Made by a program: the position numbers and the translations under genes. DNA of 64,000 nucleotides, taken from the NCBI GenBank assembly GCA_963971575.1, contig OZ020618.1:7938501-8002500 (forward strand), read 5' to 3'. Shown here one piece after another: positions 58,668 through 64,000 of the stretch. Source of the DNA: Liopterus haemorrhoidalis (taxonomy: Eukaryota; Arthropoda; Insecta; Coleoptera; Dytiscidae). The notes under the pieces were generated by a model. That model saw only the letters and a list, made by a program, of their open reading frames with translations, made no database searches and was not told the origin of the DNA. Position 1 is the stretch's first letter. Every line of letters starts with the position of its first letter.

Positions 58668-59099
58668 GGGTTGTTTTGTCAATGTTTAAAAATAAATTAT
58701 TTGCTCGAAACCAATTGTCAACTAAAATTCACTGCTAAGCAGAAACAAATTCTGTCGTAAAATCTATCACCAGATGACTTTTCCATATGGGGACATTAAG
58801 AAACATTAAATTTCCTCGGAAGTAGTTGGAAGATAGTTAACCTAACGTGTAGAGTTTTAAATTCTAAATAAATTTTATCTCTTGTATTTTTTCTCTAAAA
58901 CAATTAGCGAAGCAGGAAATAGCATATTTATTATTTTACTTATTAAATCGCTATGGCCAACCGGTCGTAAAAAGAGTAAAAGATTATTCTCAGTTTGGTT
59001 AAAATTTTAGGGTTAAAATTTTCATTTAAAAAAGTAAAAAGTTCACTATTTTTAACCAAATCACCGTGTTATTCTTCATTTATTCAGATAGTGATTTTT
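58668..59099. other. unassigned spacer
   Basis: No features seen. Confidence 0.5.
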
Positions 59100-59750
59100 A
59101 CCGACCGCCAACATATATAAGGGAGGTATTGTGATCATACCGATTTTGACATTTCGAGATTTCGATGGATCTCCACGAATTGAGGTCCCTACATAACGTT
59201 TTGACTATTTTTAGCATGATGTCTATCGGTCTGTCTGTCCGTCCGTCTGTCTGTCTGTCCGTCTGTCTGTCCGTCTGTCTGTCTGTCCGTCTGTCCGTCT
59301 GTGTACACGTGCAGAGCAAATTCGGCTGAAATGATTTTTATGAAACTTCATATTTAAGCTTCTGCCATCAATGGCACGAGTTGATCAACTTTTGGTAAAA
59401 ATCGGTTGACTAAAAATGGGAGTTTACTCGTGTGGATTTTAAGATTTTTATGAATATTTCACAACAGAAAAATATTTCGAAAAAATTTATTGAACAAAAG
59501 TTGCTATAAAAGCAATAATTAATAACTTTTATTTGAGACGTTTTTTGATAAAACGAAAAATTTCGAATAATTTTTGTAAAATTTTTTGAAATTTTTTCAT
59601 ACTTATATGTAACGTTTCCATGGTCATGATAAATAATATCTCTGTTAGAAAATATTAAGCCAAGTTATTTCTACTCTGCTGCTAGAATGTATTACTTTAT
59701 GAAGTACTTTATGATGGCGGTCGGTCCTGTGGTGGCCACAGCTGATTTTT
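59100..59750 (+). mobile_element. HINE-B copy, complete
   Basis: The best-preserved copy: ACCGACCGCCA, (GTCY)n at 59222-59300, exact inverted TGGCGGTCGGT, hairpin TGTGGTGGCCACA, GCTGATTTTTTT. Confidence 0.72.
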
Positions 59751-60674
59751 TTATGCAATATTACTTTTTCAGTGTTAAAATTAACACTTCTATAACACTA
59801 TATATTTTCTAACACTATAAATTAACCAGTATATAAATGTAAACTTTACACTAAATTTAACCAAAAAATAAGTGTAAATAATTAACACGAAAAGCGAGAG
59901 ACTTCATGGTACACAAAAGTATTTTTTTTAGTGTACCATGAAATCCCTTCAACACTACTTTTTTAGAGTGTAGTTGCTTATTATTGAGAAGGGATAGTTA
60001 CTAGCACAAAAAAAAGTTTTAAACAAATGTCTTTAAGCAAGTAAATTAACAGCACAATAAATAATATATATAAATAATATAACAAAGCATAGGAATAGAC
60101 ACGTGTTATACCTCCACGGTATAAAATCACGTGACGAGTGACGTCACCTTAGACTGATCTTTTAGTATATCTTTTAAAACAATTTGTATGGCAAATCAAT
60201 TTTGGATAAGACGGTAGACGGCTGAAACATTTCAAATAATCGTCAAAGAAATACGTAAACAGTCAGTTAGATTTAGCGATTGAACAGTGTGACAGTTGTA
60301 GCATATAGCTGTAACATGTTGGGGATGTTTACGGGTGGTGAGTTTCTCAGTTGGCAGCACTTGGGTCTGATGATACTGTAGGTGTGGACAAGTTCGCCGA
60401 TCCGTAAAATCCTCATCTGACGTAACATTATGCGCGCGCCCGGAAAATATGGACTCTGTTTATATATAGCTCATCGGAATACGTTCAATTCTCTCAAGTG
60501 CAAAATAAAACAACCATTTAAACTTTCACGTACATTTAACTGACCATTTTATCAGTTTTCTGAAAGTTACTGCTTGCGCATAGCTCCAGACTTAATAATT
60601 GCGAGGCACGAGTATGATAGTGCAACCCCTTAAAAGTTCAGATCATTCAATTTCACAAGGGATAATTTAAATAT
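59751..60674. other. unassigned region
   Basis: No recognised gene or shared repeat. 60130-60145 contains ACGTGACGAGTGACGTCA, a cAMP-response-like palindrome that may be chance. Confidence 0.4.
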
Positions 60675-60676
60675 TA

Positions 60677-61070
60677 CTCCATCCGTCCGAAAATATGTTA
60701 TACATTTACAATTTTAATTAATTAGAATGATTTTATTTATGAAATAGTTACAAATATCTAGTAAAACAAGGAATAATACAAAAAGTTTTAATTTAACAAG
60801 GACATGGTTGTCTCCACAGCTTGTATGGAACATGATAATGTTGTTTGTAATCGCCCCTTATATGAAGTTTTGTCTTATTAATGTACGGAATCTTGTAGGA
60901 CTAGTTTGCAATGTTAGAAAAACATCAAGCGTTGGTATGTTTAATGCATTAAATGCATTTTGTACGCATTCAATCAGTTCGTCGATTATATTCGGTGAAG
61001 CTGTGTGTTATAAGGATTGTATAGAATTGAAAAAGCCAAGAGCCAATACATTAGTCACTGGTTATACACT
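60677..61070 (-). pseudogene. plant-type (DD39D-like) mariner transposase 3' remnant, copy 2
   Basis: TA then CTCCATCCGTCCGAAAATAT at the left end. The minus strand reads NVLALGFFNSIQSL, then IIDELIECVQNAFNALNI and VFLTLQTS, matching the plant-type MLE sequence with LGFF and FLTLQ. The catalytic Asp (NVLD) is Ala here. Homologous to 1472-1985. The LINE fragment that follows begins at about 61075. Confidence 0.72.
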
Positions 61071-61074
61071 GGTT

Positions 61075-61760
61075 AAAAGAACTGCGCATCAACATCTCAA
61101 ATACTCGAAGTCTTCAATTACATGATGTCCCTGTTGAGCGTACATCCAGGTTATGCTACCTAGGAAGCATCATCACGGAACAAGGAGGCACATGCGAAGA
61201 TATTGCAGCTAGAATTCAGAAAGCAAAGCTGGCCTTTACTATGCTGAGCACATTCTGGTCATCTGCACATGTCAGCAGAAAGACAAAACTTTGAGTATTT
61301 AACACCAACGTCAAGTCTGTCCTGTTATATTCCTGTGAGACTTGGCTGGTTAATGAAGCGTTAACCAGTAATCAGCTACAAATAATCAACAAATGTCTAC
61401 GAAGGATAATGGGAATCAATTGGCCTGACATAATCAACAACAAATATCTTTGGCAGAAAACAGGGCAAACAGAAATAAGACGGGAAATACAGTTGCGAAA
61501 GTGGATGGGACATATACTCAGACGAGAGACGTAGAACATCATGAGACAAGCGGTCCAATTAAACTCTCAAGGAAAACGAAAGGTCGGAAGACCCAAGCTC
61601 ACATGGAAGCGAACAGTGGACAGAGAAATTAAAGATATGGGAAAGACCTGGGGCGAAATTAAGACCTTAGCCCAGTACCGGACAAGATGACGATGTTTTG
61701 TAGAAGCCCTTTGCTCCTCTTGAGGAGTTGTAGGTATTTGTAATCCTTTAGGTGTATCCC
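61075..61760 (+). pseudogene. non-LTR retrotransposon reverse transcriptase, C-terminal fragment
   Basis: Translation gives RLCYLGSIITEQGGTCEDIA, RIQKAKLAFTMLSTFWSS, NTNVKSVLLYSCETWLVNEA, INKCLRRIMGINWPDIIN and KRKVGRPKLTWKRTVDREIK, ending VEALCSS. These are the YLG, LLYGCETW, CLRxIxxxxWPD and GRPxxTWRR blocks of the RT thumb and C-terminus. Two or three stops interrupt it. It is distinct from the LINE at 10321-11275 although of similar type. Confidence 0.8.
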
Positions 61761-62465
61761 TACTCACTATTTGCTACTTTCTCCATCTACTTACTTTAGC
61801 TGTAATTAGAATAATGCAGTGCCTACTGACACGTTTATCTTTGTGCTTTTTTATGTAATATAGTTTGGGAATCCCTGTTTATGAAACAATATAATTTGGG
61901 GAAGTTGATGCAATGTTATAAACTAGGTATGCATAGATGCTATGCTCAGGGATATACAAGTCCCATATTAATTAATATATTCTATGAATAGCTAAACAAA
62001 CATATTGATTATTTGGATAATTATGTGCTAGGCACTATTAACTATCGCCACGTGTCAGCAAAAATTAAAACCACTATTTTATGTTATTAGTTTGGGTTAG
62101 CTTTAATTAACTTCGAATAAAATAGGTCAAATGGTATTTTATCTAAAGCAATCAAATCTGACAAGGCATTCAGACGAAACTACTTCGGCCGCAGTATCGT
62201 ATATTGATTCATCAGTGACCATAACACCCTCGTGTAGTGACAGTGTAGTGTGGAATTTGGTCAGGAGGTATGATTGGGCTTTATTTCTACAAATATGCTG
62301 CGTATGACGCTGCAGCTATAAACGATGACCGCTACCGTGCCATGTTCGGCAAATTTAAGGTCAGTTAAATGAACTAAGTTTGGAATAGATGTGGTTTCAG
62401 CAAGATGGTGATAAATGACACACAACACGATACATAATCGAAATTTTGATGGTAAAGTACTTGAA
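61761..62465. other. unassigned spacer
   Basis: Nothing recognised. Confidence 0.45.
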
Positions 62466-62775
62466 TATGATCATCGTCATCATTGGCGCGACAGCCCAAG
62501 TTGAGCTTAGACCTCCTGTTTCCAGGTTTCATGACCATGTTTTTAGTATATGTACATTCAGGAGTAATATGGTCAGTATTACATTTTTTAGCGTACACAG
62601 AAACCTACAGTTTATAGCCGATTGCGAATGGCTAAGCAGAACCTATAATTTGTATAAATATTTTTACACAAATTATTTGACATAAGCAGGAATTGAACTC
62701 ATATCCGTGGCCTTGCTTAGCGGTCAAATAGCAGGTGCAAACGATTTAACTTTTGCAGCTACAGGCTACTTGAAT
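62466..62775 (-). mobile_element. probable tRNA-derived SINE (minus strand)
   Basis: The minus strand has a B-box-like GAGTTCAATTCCTG, then AAACCTGGAAACAGGAGGTC, GGGCTGTCGCGCCAATGATG and a short ATGATG-type tail. A related fragment lies at 27328-27375. A complete A box and target duplications were not clear. Confidence 0.45.
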
Positions 62776-62939
62776 ATGATACCCATTTTCACTATAATGT
62801 GCATCCAAAACGACGTTTTCCTCTATCGTAAACTGGCGGAACTAGACTGTGTACAATTACCTTCTATACGCAACTACCCCACTCTCCTATATAGTCCTAT
62901 AGTATTTATATTAAAGATATAAATACTATACGTATTGTG

Positions 62940-63150
62940 TATAAATATGGAAACCCACAAGGTTCTCACATTGGACCGATCCTATTCTTATTTCTTGTCA
63001 AGGATATCGGCAATAGGTTGGCATGTGATTCATATTTGCTCTTTGCCGATGACATGATTTTTGAAAGTAAACACAATTGAGTTGCATTGTGATCTGTGCA
63101 CATTGAAAGCTGTTGTAAGGAAATTAATTTTAATCCTTATAATGTTCTAA
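62940..63150 (+). pseudogene. CR1/Jockey-like LINE reverse transcriptase, catalytic fragment
   Basis: The frame reads YGNPQGSHIGPILFLFLVKD then IGNRLACDSYLLFADDMIFE. PQGS.(I/L)GPILF and FADD are RT motifs 4 and 5; the FADD pair binds catalytic metal in intact proteins. A stop follows at 63077. Nothing of the flanking RT blocks is convincingly kept. Confidence 0.75.
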
Positions 63151-63221
63151 TCCTGGATTTACTCTATCACCATACCAAATTTCGTAAAAATATGTTAAGC
63201 CGTTTTTGTGGGAATCTCGGG

Positions 63222-63317
<96 letters not shown>

Positions 63318-63358
63318 TAGGCAGACAGATGCACGGACGGACAGAGAGAAAGACAGAC
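63222..63358 (+). repeat. compound (CAGA)n-(CAGG)n microsatellite
   Basis: CAGA units at 63222-63260 turn into about 14 CAGG units up to 63320, then mixed units. Preceded by CATACCAAATTTCGTAAAAA, typical of the 3' region before LINE tails. The overlapping ORFs are artefacts. Confidence 0.9.
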
Positions 63359-63369
63359 AACCCAGCAAT

Positions 63370-64000
63370 CATTTTTATACGGGCCAGTACTGGTAAAGCA
63401 CATACTCCCCGGCATTGAAAGTAATGGGCCAGTACCCCGGTGTCCCCGGGGCCGTTACTGGCCTATTGATGTATCAGTTGCTGGCCCAGCAACGGTAAAG
63501 TGCAAAATAATCGCATTAGTTGCAAGATTTATTTCTGATGGTTTTAAGTAAAAAGTATGAGTGAAGAAGAGTGCTTATAAAATGCTGGTAAAGTACTTCG
63601 TATAGGCGGAATGCGAAATACAAATGTGAAGTACATTATTAATACTGGCGTTGCACTTACTTTTGGTGCCAGTAATTTACCAGCATAAAAGCAGTTTGCC
63701 AGCATTCGGCCGTTAGTTGAATGTTTGCTGGGAAAATAGTTTTTTTTTGACGAATTTGTCTTTTTATCATCTTTAACGTGTAAAAACCAAATATGAGGCC
63801 GAAAAAAACAGATGCAGCCTCCAATTTTATTAATATACATAAGTAATTTGTAAATTCCAAATAAAGTCAATAGATCAGTCAACACCATGTCAGACATCTT
63901 TATTCGAAATGAAAACAAAATGATTTTTTGTAAATATTACTGTAAAATTCTATTATTTTAAATATATCGTAAAATATCTTCAAAATATGAATCTAGAAAA
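63370..64000. other. unassigned end of window with a GC-rich hairpin
   Basis: 63424-63466 can fold: GGGCCAGTACCCCGG pairs with CCCCGGGGCCGTTACTGGCC. Words GCTGGTAAAGTAC and CCAGTAATTTACCAGC recur inverted around 63580-63690. The 124-aa minus-strand ORF 63918-63544 covers this and matches nothing I know. Confidence 0.45.

Noticed and set aside
60125..60150. Regulatory ACGTGACGAGTGACGTCA palindrome
   Set aside because: Single short match without a nearby gene; likely chance.
61450..61632. 60-aa ORF MAENRANRNK...
   Set aside because: Out-of-frame reading of the LINE C-terminal segment at 61075-61760.
63544..63918. 124-aa minus-strand ORF
   Set aside because: No recognisable domain, covers a region of inverted repeats, no supporting signals; left as unassigned.

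Overview
This window reads as AT-rich, animal nuclear DNA, most likely arthropod and probably insect. The reasons are mariners of several animal lineages (including one very close to the fly Mos1 type), hAT, pogo, DD41D and CR1/R1-like elements, tRNA-derived SINEs and eukaryotic splice and Pol III signals. No bacterial operon, rRNA, CRISPR array or complete host protein gene was found. Almost everything recognisable is transposon-derived, and nearly every transposase reading frame is broken.

The dominant repeats are two families named here HINE-A and HINE-B. Both share one architecture: a T-run, a 5' subterminal inverted repeat, a GTCY/GTCT microsatellite close behind it, a non-coding body, a 3' subterminal inverted repeat, a terminal hairpin and a T-run. 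This is the layout described for DINE-1/Helentron-associated (rolling-circle) non-autonomous elements. HINE-A copies lie at 24-1033, 29474-31128, 31869-33066, 33766-34661, 35150-35700, 37821-38555, 44925-45873 and 54966-57165. HINE-B copies lie at 5985-6245, 6771-7441, 22030-22710, 42610-43120, 55880-56560 and 59100-59750. Five HINE-A copies carry a tRNA-like module (A and B boxes, then a T-run) at the same internal site, but the module is not the same sequence in each copy.

Layout. 0-6.5 kb: HINE-A, the 3' part of a plant-type (DD39D-like) mariner, a mariner N-terminal fragment, an almost intact DD41D element (3630-4939), a pogo/Tigger remnant, a CG-rich MITE. 6.5-17 kb: HINE-B, tandem repeats with a SINE, a mariner fragment, MITEs, a LINE fragment and long featureless DNA. 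17-27 kb: an R1-like LINE 3' end split by a fold-back element, a hAT element holding a second copy of that LINE, a mariner holding a CG-rich element, a hAT MITE inside a pogo-like TIR. 29-41 kb: HINE-A copies nested in a hAT, hAT transposase remnants and a Mos1-like mariner. 42-50 kb: HINEs, a TA-target MITE family, a CR1-like LINE split by a hAT element. 51-54 kb: a mariner carrying a hAT MITE and a separate element with an exon-like ORF. 55-64 kb: nested HINEs, a second DD39D-like remnant, LINE fragments, a SINE and microsatellites.

The genes do not form a pathway. The biological content is the order of insertion: ten hAT ends or elements (seven with perfect 8-bp target duplications, one at 7/8), several reciprocal empty sites, and internal-module exchange in the HINE-A family. 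All family assignments come from reading motifs by eye; no database search was run.
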